Below, piece by piece: positions 15,002 to 22,253 of a DNA stretch of 34,921 nucleotides. Made by a program: the position numbers and the translations under genes. The stretch comes from a virus, in IMG/VR virus record IMGVR_UViG_3300037882_000756, positions 1-34,921 of that record; one strand, written 5' to 3'. The notes under the pieces are model-generated. The model had not been told where the DNA came from. It saw only the letters and a list, made by a program, of their open reading frames with translations, and did not search any database. Position 1 is the first letter of the stretch. The number at the start of each line of letters is the position of its first letter.

Positions 15002-15017
15002 GGGTCTCTCCAGACCC
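15002..15017. promoter_or_regulatory. Hairpin/operator-like dyad beside the cargo promoter
   Basis: GGGTCT (15002-15007) and AGACCC (15012-15017) are separated by CTCC and abut the TTGACA -35 box. A palindrome CCCATGGG (14997-15004) overlaps its left side. A repressor could bind here and control both divergent transcripts, or the hairpin could end head-gene leader transcripts. Structure seen, role inferred. Confidence 0.5.
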
Positions 15018-15046
15018 TTGACACGTTGTATAACTCGTAGTAAGAT
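15018..15046 (+). promoter_or_regulatory. Sigma70-type promoter for the IbrAB-like block
   Basis: TTGACA (perfect -35, 15018-15023), a 17-base spacer, then TAAGAT (-10, 15041-15046, four of six consensus matches). The first gene follows with an AAAAGGAG site and an ATG at 15095. A plus-strand promoter inside a minus-strand phage is strong evidence that the block is an independently expressed cargo. Confidence 0.75.
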
Positions 15047-15094
15047 AGGGGTGTAAGTTAATACGTGGTATCAACAAATCAAAAGGAGATTGCA

Positions 15095-15307
15095 ATGAAA
15101 GATATAGCCATTACCCAAAGATTTACAAACAGATCTAATTACTACCTATTGCTCGGCGATACGCAAACAATAATCCTCGCTGGCACAAAGGAAGAATGTG
15201 AAAAAGCATTCAACACAATCGAAATCGGATCGTCAAAATATGGCGGCGTGGAAGTAGTTGCTCCAGGTGAAAGCGTAGAGAGCGACATGCTTGTACCTGT
15301 GAAATGA
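15095..15307 (+). CDS. Hypothetical protein, first gene of cargo block
   Basis: 70 residues from an ATG with a good AAAAGGAG. A start at 15065 would precede the ribosome site. The sequence has alternating strand and helix segments (RSNYYLLLGDTQTIILAGTKEECEKAFNTIEIGSSKYGG) and an acidic C-terminus. No known family is recognised. Its stop overlaps the start of the next gene by four bases, so it is translationally coupled with it. Codon composition is AT-richer than the neighbouring phage genes. Confidence 0.7.
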   Translation: MKDIAITQRFTNRSNYYLLLGDTQTIILAGTKEECEKAFNTIEIGSSKYGGVEVVAPGESVESDMLVPVK

Positions 15308-15732
15308 AAGCAACTCTCAAAGTTGAAGCGATTGGAGATAATACCTTTCAATACATGCAACTTTGGACAGGCATTTTGAACGATGGTGCGACAGGTCTCG
15401 GAGACGCGATTGGCGCACCAAAGCCTGATTACTGGAGCGCAATGATTGTAGGTACTGATCCGAAATTCGGATATTCTCGCCAATTTCTAAAAGCAAAGAA
15501 AGATTATAAAAAAGCAAACAGCAAAGGCTCGCGCGGCGTTTTCCTTTGGTACATTCTTGAAAGCGGTTATGTTTATGAAGTAAGCGCGCCCAAGAACTGG
15601 AAGAAAACAGAGCGATATTTTTGCACAGTCACAGATGATGGAGAAATTCAGCGAGTTGATAAGGAATTTGTAAACCAATGGATAAAAGATCACTCGGTAT
15701 CACAACTTACGAAGCCGCAAAACAACGAATAG
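15304..15732 (+). CDS. Hypothetical protein of the IbrAB-like block
   Basis: 142 residues. The start overlaps the upstream stop (ATGA), and the 3' end overlaps the PAPS-reductase-like gene by 55 nt, so the three are probably co-translated. The sequence has an N-terminal beta-type part (KATLKVEAIGDNTFQYMQLWTG) and a basic middle (KAKKDYKKANSKGSRGVFLWYILESGYVYEVSAPKNWKKTERYF). A DDGE..RV..EF turn precedes the C-terminus. No catalytic motif can be named. The overlap and order suggest it works with the IbrA/B-like pair, but this is an inference. Confidence 0.6.
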   Translation: MKATLKVEAIGDNTFQYMQLWTGILNDGATGLGDAIGAPKPDYWSAMIVGTDPKFGYSRQFLKAKKDYKKANSKGSRGVFLWYILESGYVYEVSAPKNWKKTERYFCTVTDDGEIQRVDKEFVNQWIKDHSVSQLTKPQNNE

Positions 15733-16880
15733 AATATGTTTTCGACACGTTCCCGAAAATTTACCTTTCTTTTTCTGGCGGGAAAGATTCAACCGTCATG
15801 TTGCATTTAGTAATGGCGGAAGCAATCAAACGCGGTAAGAAAATAGGTGTGCTGTTTGTGGATTTGGAAGGGCAATATAAACTCACGATTGACCACATCC
15901 AAACTTGCTACGATATGTACGCCGAACACATCGAGCCTTATTGGGTCGCTTTGCCTATCCATCTGAGAAACGCCGTCAGCCAGTATCAGCCGCAATGGGT
16001 TTGCTGGGAACGCGGGAAAGAAGAAGCGTGGATTAGAAATCCGCCAGAGATGGCAATTAATGACGATAATTATTTCCCGTTTTTCAGAAACGCAATGGAG
16101 TTTGAAGAATTTGTCCCTGCGTTCGGTCATTGGTACGGACAAGGAAAATTGACGGCTTGTTTTGTTGGCATCCGCACAGATGAAAGCCTAAATAGATGGC
16201 GTACCATTGCCAGCGGAAAGAAGCAAACGATTGACGGCCATATGTGGACAACGTGGTGCGGCGAAAGTCTCTATAACGCTTATCCGATTTATGATTGGAA
16301 AGCAAAAGATATTTGGATTTGGCAAGGACGCAATCCAGACAAGCCATATAACAAACTCTATGATCGCATGCATCAAGCAGGGTTGACGCTCCACCAAATG
16401 AGAATATGCCAACCATACGGCGACGATCAGCGCAAAGGTTTATGGCTGTTTCACATCATCGAACCTGAAACATGGGGCAAGATTGTAGCCCGTGTGAATG
16501 GTGCAAATCAAGGAGCTTTGTATGCTCAGGAAATTGGAAATATTCTTGGAGTGAATAAAGTGTCTCTTCCGCCTGGACACACGTGGGAGAGTTTCGCAAT
16601 AATGTTGCTTGATACACTTCCCCCGAAACACGCAGAACACTATAAAGATAAAATCGCCGTTTTTTTGAAATGGTATCAAGACAGAGGTTATCCAAATGGC
16701 ATCCCCGATGATGGCCCGCTGGACAAATCTGCTCCAAGTTGGAAACGAATTTGCAAGGCGCTTTTGCGGAATGATTACTGGTGCAAGGGATTATCTTTCA
16801 GCCAACACAAATCCGAAGCATACGAGAAATATACAAAATTGATGAAGCGAAGGAGACAGGAATGGAAACTCATGATTTAG
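15678..16880 (+). CDS. ibrA: PAPS-reductase-like protein (IbrA/YbdN family)
   Basis: 400 residues. SGGKDST at 33-39 is the PP-loop that binds ATP or PAPS in the phosphoadenosine-phosphosulfate reductase superfamily. It is followed by FVDLEGQYKLTIDH. The C-terminal half (about 220-400) is the long DUF3440-type extension of YbdN/IbrA, with 'ICQPYGDDQRKGLWLFHIIEPETWGKIVARVNGANQGALY'. The enzyme is unlikely to do assimilatory sulfate reduction, since the catalytic ECG..H C-terminus is absent. In E. coli this family is always paired with a ParB-like partner, as here. IbrA/B were found to activate prophage genes for immunoglobulin-binding proteins. The reaction is unknown. The gene symbol is by homology. 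Confidence 0.85.
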   Translation: MDKRSLGITTYEAAKQRIEYVFDTFPKIYLSFSGGKDSTVMLHLVMAEAIKRGKKIGVLFVDLEGQYKLTIDHIQTCYDMYAEHIEPYWVALPIHLRNAVSQYQPQWVCWERGKEEAWIRNPPEMAINDDNYFPFFRNAMEFEEFVPAFGHWYGQGKLTACFVGIRTDESLNRWRTIASGKKQTIDGHMWTTWCGESLYNAYPIYDWKAKDIWIWQGRNPDKPYNKLYDRMHQAGLTLHQMRICQPYGDDQRKGLWLFHIIEPETWGKIVARVNGANQGALYAQEIGNILGVNKVSLPPGHTWESFAIMLLDTLPPKHAEHYKDKIAVFLKWYQDRGYPNGIPDDGPLDKSAPSWKRICKALLRNDYWCKGLSFSQHKSEAYEKYTKLMKRRRQEWKLMI

Positions 16881-17380
16881 ATTGGACGAAACAGCACCCA
16901 GTTTCTTTTGTGGAATGGGTTCCATCCGACAGAATTCATGCCAATGACTATAATCCGAACTCGGTCGCAAAGCCTGAAATGGAACTGCTTAAACTGTCCA
17001 TCCTTGAAGACGGATTTACTCAGCCGGTTGTTGTTTGGCAGAATGGTGACGAATATGAAGTAGTTGATGGTTTCCATCGTCATTTGGTTGGAAAGGAAAT
17101 TGGACTTACTCATTTGCCCGTTGTTGTTGTTAACGCCGGACGTACTGACCGATCAGATCGCATTGCATCCACCATCCGCCATAATCGGGCGCGTGGTAAG
17201 CATCAGGTAGGGCAGATGTCTGAGATCGTGCAAGAGCTATCCCGTCGCAATTGGAGCGACCAGAAGATAGCCAAAGAGCTAGGCATGGAGCCCGATGAGG
17301 TTTTGCGCTTGAAACAAATCTCTGGTCTTGCTGATTTATTTGGAGATGATGATTTCTCCGAAGCATGGGAGATTGTATGA
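16862..17380 (+). CDS. ibrB: ParB/Spo0J-like protein (IbrB/YbdM family)
   Basis: 172 residues from an ATG at 16862 with GGAGACAGG before it. The start at 16781 would run through the partner gene. The N-terminus has the ParB nuclease-like fold: 'VEWVPSDRIHANDYNPNSVAKPEMELLKLSILEDGFTQPVVVW' and 'YEVVDGFHRHLVGKEIG', then 'IRHNRARGKHQVGQMSEIVQELSRRNWSDQKIAKELGM', whose last part is a helix-turn-helix. ParB-type proteins bind DNA and often CTP. It overlaps the PAPS-reductase-like gene by 19 nt. The ibrA-ibrB order and composition match the E. coli ybdN-ybdM pair. Function is gene regulation or DNA modification, still unproven. Confidence 0.85.
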   Translation: METHDLDWTKQHPVSFVEWVPSDRIHANDYNPNSVAKPEMELLKLSILEDGFTQPVVVWQNGDEYEVVDGFHRHLVGKEIGLTHLPVVVVNAGRTDRSDRIASTIRHNRARGKHQVGQMSEIVQELSRRNWSDQKIAKELGMEPDEVLRLKQISGLADLFGDDDFSEAWEIV

Positions 17381-17550
17381 CGCAAAAGAAACGTAAGCAT
17401 AACCCGAAGTGGAAAGACAGTACACGCACAAAAAGGAGTGACAAGCGCAAAGAGGAAATGCAAGCCGCCGCCGAACGTGACGGTTTTGCAACTTGGAGCG
17501 GAGCGATTACAGCGTGGAAAAATGGCGAAGCCGTATTAGTTAGGAAGTGA
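17377..17550 (+). CDS. Small basic protein, last gene of the block
   Basis: 57 residues starting with an ATGA overlap on the IbrB-like stop. The N-terminus is very basic (QKKRKHNPKWKDSTRTKRSDKRKEE), then a helix and 'FATWSGAITAWKNGEAVLVRK'. It could be a nucleic-acid-binding accessory. No family is recognised. Its 3' end meets the minus-strand tail-to-tail with no obvious terminator between them. Confidence 0.6.
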   Translation: MTQKKRKHNPKWKDSTRTKRSDKRKEEMQAAAERDGFATWSGAITAWKNGEAVLVRK

Positions 17551-17595
17551 ACCAATGACCAGCAGCAGGGATATGAATATGATGATAGCGAGCAT
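17536..17595 (-). CDS. Possible 19-residue membrane peptide
   Basis: On the minus strand an ATG at 17595 opens MLAIIIFISLLLVIGSLPN and then stops. It lies immediately downstream of the 69-residue coiled-coil gene, with AGGAGAAAGGCG as a ribosome site ten or so bases before. The peptide is one hydrophobic helix. It overlaps the end of the plus-strand 57-residue gene, and could be a remnant of a longer phage gene cut by insertion of the cargo block. Low confidence because of its length. Confidence 0.3.
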   Translation of the reverse strand: MLAIIIFISLLLVIGSLPN

Positions 17596-17596
17596 T

Positions 17597-17806
17597 TCAT
17601 ACGCCTTTCTCCTGTGTTTTGGATAGTATACCCGCGATGGTATCAGACGGCAATATATTCACGGCCTCCATCCTGCTCCCGATGTCGAACTGCCGTTCTA
17701 TCACCGCCACCTGCTGCAATAGCCCGTCCCGCTGCAATTCCAGCGCCCGCACCTGCTTCAATAACGCCGCCCGTAGTTGTATCCAGTATTCTCTCTCTGT
17801 CATCAA
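17597..17806 (-). CDS. Small coiled-coil protein downstream of MuF
   Basis: 69 residues beginning with an ATGA overlap onto the head morphogenesis gene. It is a helical protein with heptad-like hydrophobics (YWIQLRAALLKQVRALELQRDGLLQQVAVIERQFDIG). It does not match a family I know. Its place in the head operon suggests a minor structural or assembly factor. Confidence 0.65.
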   Translation of the reverse strand: MMTEREYWIQLRAALLKQVRALELQRDGLLQQVAVIERQFDIGSRMEAVNILPSDTIAGILSKTQEKGV

Positions 17807-18792
17807 TTCTCCAGCAAGTCTTTGAGACTGCGCTCGAAGCGCATCTCACCGTAGACGGGATCAACGTGCGTCCCCGTCATGTCGCTAATGCGAACCTTGC
17901 CCGCCTGCCATGCGTCCCATTTTGTTTTGCCCATCATCTGTATCTGCACCGCCTTCGACTGCTTCTCGAACCACGCCTCACCCGCCTGCGCTATCGGGTT
18001 ATCGTCGCCCAGGTACGGCAGCATGGTACACAGCCCGTTATGATGGTCGTTGAGTATCTCATCCAGTCCGTGTATCGTGCCGTGCATATTGACGCACGAC
18101 ATACAGGTGCGGCCTGGTATCAATGCGCTGGACCAGACCCAGCCTTTCACGATGTCGCTGTTCTCCTGATAGTTCGCCAGCGTCGCCTCACGGTAGGCAT
18201 ACAGTTGCAATGTGCGTGCCATCCGCAGCGCGTCCGTCAGGCCGAAGCCGAAGCCGAGATCCACGATGCGCCGCGCCAGTTCGCGCGGGTTCAGCCCCAG
18301 CGCCACGCTCTCCAATACCACCTGCTTGATACGGTCGGCGTTGGTCTTGCCGTATTGCAGCAGCCGCGCATACAGCGGCGATCCCTCGTCAAGATAGCGG
18401 TTCAACGCGGCTATCACCTCGTCATCGATACTGGTAATATCGCCCGCCTCCACGCCTGCATCCGCCGCCGCCTGCTGTAAAAGGATGTTGGAATTGGTCA
18501 CGCCCAGCGTCACGAACAGGCCCGCCGTCAATGCCAGTTCTTCCAGCAGGTACTCGGAATACTCCTGCAAGGCTTCATCGGCGCGGCGGATCAGCCGTTT
18601 GTAACTGTCCAACTCCGCCAATGTTTTGGCAGTGAATTCGCCGCCCGCCATCTCAAGGCTCAAGGCGTCTATGTCGCCCTCAAGATCGTCCACCATTGCC
18701 TGGTACGCATTTGTCAGGCGTTCCAGTTCGGCGGCGTCCTGTCTTTCAACGGCGTCACGCAGTTGGCGGGATAGGGTGTATATATCTGGCAT
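17803..18792 (-). CDS. Head morphogenesis protein, Mu gpF/SPP1 gp7-like
   Basis: 329 residues. The first 200 are helical. Residues 226-260 read 'PGRTCMSCVNMHGTIHGLDEILNDHHNGLCTMLPY', with C230, C233, H237, H250/251 and C255. This is the Cys/His cluster and the final 'H..C.c...P' that define the Mu gpF minor head domain. Such proteins join the capsid interior near the portal, and some carry toxin fusions. Here the C-terminus after the domain is short and shows no toxin. It overlaps the portal stop by one base and the next gene by four. Confidence 0.92.
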   Translation of the reverse strand: MPDIYTLSRQLRDAVERQDAAELERLTNAYQAMVDDLEGDIDALSLEMAGGEFTAKTLAELDSYKRLIRRADEALQEYSEYLLEELALTAGLFVTLGVTNSNILLQQAAADAGVEAGDITSIDDEVIAALNRYLDEGSPLYARLLQYGKTNADRIKQVVLESVALGLNPRELARRIVDLGFGFGLTDALRMARTLQLYAYREATLANYQENSDIVKGWVWSSALIPGRTCMSCVNMHGTIHGLDEILNDHHNGLCTMLPYLGDDNPIAQAGEAWFEKQSKAVQIQMMGKTKWDAWQAGKVRISDMTGTHVDPVYGEMRFERSLKDLLEN

Positions 18793-20213
18793 TAGCGCCT
18801 ATTCTGTCCAGGCGGCAATCCGCGATTGAAGTTTTGCAGCACAAAGCCGCCGACGTTCTCGTTGTTGGCGTTGGCTTCCTCGCGTTCCGCCGCTATGCGT
18901 TCCTCTTCGTTCTCGTTGTCATAACCGCGCTTGTCGCGTATGGTCTGCTTGCTGACAATACCCTGCTCAAGGTCGAACTTGTACGCCTGTACCAGTTCGT
19001 TCTCATCCTGCGGCAGCGGGTCATGCCATACGATCTCGCCCGCGTCAGGCTCCATGTCATTCAGCACCAGCAGGCGCCTGTTCAACTCCTGCAATGCCTC
19101 GCCGTACAACCGTCGCTTGGTTTCCAGCTTGTCTATGCTGTCCTTGTAAAGCACCCGCAAGCCGAAGTTCGTGATCTGCCCGACCTTATCCTTGATGCTG
19201 CGGGGGTCGGTGCTGCGCGATATGGTGAACATGGCATCGCGTAGTTCGTTCTGGAAGGCGATCATGCCCTCGAAGTTACTGCCGGCGTCTATGGCGTTCA
19301 GTTCCGCCTTCTCGTTATCCACCGACAATATCCGATCCATACCCAGCATGATCGGCTTGCCCTGCCCGAGGAACTTACCCCAAAGCCGCTGGAAGGCGGT
19401 CAGGCGGATGGCCTTGTTCGTGCTGGACACCACGCGGTTGATCGCGTCCTGTAACTGCAACACGTCGGGCGTCAGGTCGGGGCGTCCGTACTGGCTGCCC
19501 GCCTCAGGCATGTTCTTTAAATGCAGGATCGGCGGGAATGGATACTCCCATGCGTCCGTGCCTTCAAGCACCATCATGCCGTTCTCGTCCTGTAACCAGT
19601 TCACGATCTGCCAGGCAGTGATCATTTCCACGCCGTCCGTCTCATCCGCCTGCTTGACGGGGATGATCTCGCGGCGGCGGGTGCGGCTGATGTTGTCTAT
19701 CACAATGCGGTATTCGATGACATACTTCGCCACGCGGCGGTAGTTCTCAGGCTCGGTCACGATCTTGACAAAGCGCGGGTCGAGCGTGTTGATCTCAGGG
19801 TATACCTCGCCCTGTTCCACCACGCCGTCAGGGTTGATGTAGAAGTATGCCGTGCCGTAGGTTGCCCCGTAGTCGGCAATGTCTATCAATAGTTCGTGTT
19901 TCTTGTTGGCCTTCCAGACCGCATCGACGTAGACCTGTTCGGGCGGTTCGCCGTCGCCGGGCAGGTCGAACTCGACACCTGCGCCGAACAATAGCGCGGC
20001 GGCGCGGTCCACCAGCAGGCCAGTGAAGTTGACCACCACATTATCGTCCGTGTTGCCGGCCAGCGTCTTGATCGTCCTGGGTTGCTCGCCCTGCCTGTAT
20101 TCGTGCGCCTTGTTCATATCCACGCGGCGGGTATCGTTCTCCCAATCCAGCCCGAATATCGCTCCCTGTATGCGCTCCTCGATCCAGTGGTTTATATTGT
20201 CAAATATTCCCAT
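18792..20213 (-). CDS. Portal protein, SPP1 gp6-like
   Basis: 473 residues. Portal features include 'LVDRAAALLFGAGVEFDLPGD' (wing), 'DYGATYGTAYFYINPDG', 'ILHLKNMPEAGSQYGRPDLTPDVLQLQDAINRVVSSTNKAI' (the LQD.iN...S stem), a ring helix 'FEGMIAFQNELRDAMFTISRSTDPR', and a highly acidic clip near the C-terminus (NENEEERIAAEREEANANNEN). Twelve copies form the DNA entry channel at one capsid vertex and the docking platform for terminase and connector proteins. It sits just downstream of the large terminase, before MuF. Confidence 0.94.
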   Translation of the reverse strand: MGIFDNINHWIEERIQGAIFGLDWENDTRRVDMNKAHEYRQGEQPRTIKTLAGNTDDNVVVNFTGLLVDRAAALLFGAGVEFDLPGDGEPPEQVYVDAVWKANKKHELLIDIADYGATYGTAYFYINPDGVVEQGEVYPEINTLDPRFVKIVTEPENYRRVAKYVIEYRIVIDNISRTRRREIIPVKQADETDGVEMITAWQIVNWLQDENGMMVLEGTDAWEYPFPPILHLKNMPEAGSQYGRPDLTPDVLQLQDAINRVVSSTNKAIRLTAFQRLWGKFLGQGKPIMLGMDRILSVDNEKAELNAIDAGSNFEGMIAFQNELRDAMFTISRSTDPRSIKDKVGQITNFGLRVLYKDSIDKLETKRRLYGEALQELNRRLLVLNDMEPDAGEIVWHDPLPQDENELVQAYKFDLEQGIVSKQTIRDKRGYDNENEEERIAAEREEANANNENVGGFVLQNFNRGLPPGQNRR

Positions 20214-20221
20214 GCCTCACC

Positions 20222-21574
20222 TCACCAATCCATTGCGGATATGTCAACCATTTCGGTCTTGGTTGTGCCGATTAGTTCCTCAAGATACCTGCGCGCGTCC
20301 ATCGCGTGATCGTTTTCCTTCTGCGGCTCGTCCTTGACGATGCCTGTGGATGTCACCTTTTTCCAGACGTATGACTCGTATTCGTTGATCGTGTTGATAC
20401 AGGACGGGTCAACTGATTCCCTCGGCAGTCCATCACCCTGCACCTTGAGCCTGTCCTGCATCCGCTGGATGCCGTCCAGTACACGTCCCTTTGCGCCGAT
20501 GGCTGGCAGCCCCGCATCCAGTAATTCAGCGACCAACCCCGCTGCCGCCGCGTCAACAGAAACAAGGCTGACTTTGAGCGCCTTGTTCTTGGCCTCGATT
20601 TCCGTATCGCCCAGCGACAGATAATAAGCGACGCTTTGCTCATACACCCAATCACAAAACTCTTTGGCCTTCTCGACCACCGTGCTTTGCAGTTTGCCGC
20701 GCTCGTACCATTCTTTGAAGGTGTGGGTGCGTCCGTCGCTGTCCTCGCCGACCAGCAGGATCACGGCGGGGTTGGTGTACCCTTCGTCCATCGCCAGATA
20801 CCATGCTTTCATCTCTGAAAAACTGCGTACCTTGACATGCACAGACGGGTCGAATTGGTCATATACCGCGCCTTCCGCCGTTGCCCATATACCCTCGAAT
20901 AACCTCTTGCGCCTCACGCCCGTCAACGCTGCCAGTTGTGCCATTGTCCGCTCCCCCTGCCTTGTCAGTTCCCCTGTGGACGGATCGTAAAGCGTCGGGT
21001 TATCCCTGTGTGTCGTGTGTATCAATGTCAGGTGGCCGACTTTTGACCGCTGTCGTATCCAATGAAGCGATCCAGCAGGATTGCAGTCACCGTATAACTG
21101 CGGATGCGGAATAACAGAACCGCGTCCAGTAGTACGGGTGGTCAGGTATTCCCAATCGTCAACGCTGAACTCCTCAGTCTGACATGCTTGAATAAAATCA
21201 CGCTCCGAAGATAAGACGCGATCCCTGTTATCCATGCCGCCGACCCATATCACCGAGCCGTTCGGGTAAACGTACTTCTCAGGCTTTTCACCGCCGTATT
21301 TTCGCACAGGCGAGTCGGCTATCACCCTCTCGAATGTCTGCAACACAGACCCGTAAATGCTGGTCTGTGTCTTACGCACTATCGCTCCTTGTGTGCCTGA
21401 ATACTTGGTACATAGCAGGTGAGATTTCCAGCAGGCAGCCAGCGTCTTGCCTGTTTCCGCAGCGCCTTCCAGTATCACCTCGGGGTCATGGCAATACATA
21501 AATTCATAATTGCCGCCGTAGGGGATGAAGTCGGCTACCTCAAGGTCAGGCGAGTATTCGATTGTATACGTCAC
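20222..21574 (-). CDS. terL: Large terminase subunit (ATPase-nuclease)
   Basis: 450 residues, the motor that packages DNA and cuts concatemers. Walker A GAAETGKT at 37-44, an acidic Walker-B-type CQTEEF near 131-136, and coupling region 'LYGDCNPAGSLHW' (160-172). The nuclease domain has MDEGYTNP (D263), SVDAAAAG (D341) and NDHAMDARRY (D422, D426) as the metal-binding carboxylates of the RNase H-like fold. Its ATG overlaps the small subunit stop. All catalytic motifs are intact, so it should be active. The packaging mechanism (pac or cos) cannot be told from this alone. Confidence 0.96.
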   Translation of the reverse strand: MTYTIEYSPDLEVADFIPYGGNYEFMYCHDPEVILEGAAETGKTLAACWKSHLLCTKYSGTQGAIVRKTQTSIYGSVLQTFERVIADSPVRKYGGEKPEKYVYPNGSVIWVGGMDNRDRVLSSERDFIQACQTEEFSVDDWEYLTTRTTGRGSVIPHPQLYGDCNPAGSLHWIRQRSKVGHLTLIHTTHRDNPTLYDPSTGELTRQGERTMAQLAALTGVRRKRLFEGIWATAEGAVYDQFDPSVHVKVRSFSEMKAWYLAMDEGYTNPAVILLVGEDSDGRTHTFKEWYERGKLQSTVVEKAKEFCDWVYEQSVAYYLSLGDTEIEAKNKALKVSLVSVDAAAAGLVAELLDAGLPAIGAKGRVLDGIQRMQDRLKVQGDGLPRESVDPSCINTINEYESYVWKKVTSTGIVKDEPQKENDHAMDARRYLEELIGTTKTEMVDISAMDW

Positions 21575-22107
21575 AGTTTTTCCACATCCACACCGACGCG
21601 TTTGACGACAACACTCAAAGGATTCTCCTCGCTCCCCAAGTCCTTGTATTTGCCAGCCACGCGCAGTATCTTGTCGAGCGCCGCCTGTGCGTCGTATAGT
21701 TCTACTTCCAAATCAACGACCTCGCGATCTTCGTCACTCTCGGACTTGGCAATGTGTGTCACTGTCTTTTGCTTGACCTTCTTGATCAGCCGCGTCAATC
21801 CTTTTTCCTGTGCTTTGCTCATGTTCAGATTGAAGCCGACGCTGGATATTTCCATGATCTGCGCCACGTCACCGCGCGCCATGTCAGCCAGCAGTTTCAG
21901 CGCTTCGTCGGCGCTCATGTGGACTTCCTTGAGCCGTTCCTGTATTTCAGCCTGAATGTCAGGTTTTGTAAGGTTTTCCTGTCCTATTTGCCTGGCTGTC
22001 TTTGGGGAGTATCCAGCACGGCGTGCGGCTTCTGACGCGTTGAAACACTGCAAGTAGTAGTCTACAAACAGTCGTTGTTTCGGCGTCAGTTTCTTGCCTT
22101 CGCTCAT
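21571..22107 (-). CDS. terS: Small terminase subunit
   Basis: 178 residues. 'KLTPKQRLFVDYYLQCFNASEAARRAGYSPKTARQIGQENLTKPDIQAEIQERL' is the classic Terminase_2 DNA-binding helix-turn-helix opening. A charged helical body and C-terminal oligomerisation part follow. TerS recognises the phage packaging site and hands DNA to TerL. The gene overlaps TerL by four bases. Confidence 0.95.
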   Translation of the reverse strand: MSEGKKLTPKQRLFVDYYLQCFNASEAARRAGYSPKTARQIGQENLTKPDIQAEIQERLKEVHMSADEALKLLADMARGDVAQIMEISSVGFNLNMSKAQEKGLTRLIKKVKQKTVTHIAKSESDEDREVVDLEVELYDAQAALDKILRVAGKYKDLGSEENPLSVVVKRVGVDVEKL

Positions 22108-22253
22108 CGCTTCACATCCTGCACCATATCATTCGTTTCCATCACCACGCAGCCGCCACAACAGCTGCATTCGAAATCCAGCCAGTCCGCGCCGTGCAGC
22201 CTCTCGTACTCGCCGCACAAGCAGGTGACATCAGCATGAATCCTGTTACTCAT
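22104..22253 (-). CDS. Zinc-ribbon mini-protein
   Basis: 49 residues between the phosphoesterase and TerS genes, coupled to both by short overlaps. Cys spacing CLCG...CSCCGGC is a zinc-ribbon. No other function can be seen. Confidence 0.7.
   Translation of the reverse strand: MSNRIHADVTCLCGEYERLHGADWLDFECSCCGGCVVMETNDMVQDVKR

Noticed and set aside
17130-17600. Minus-strand 156-residue frame over the IbrB-like gene
   Set aside because: Starts with an ATGA overlap, which looks tempting, but most of its length is antisense to ibrB and has Cys/Ser/Leu shadow composition. Only the short 19-residue frame beside it is kept as possible.
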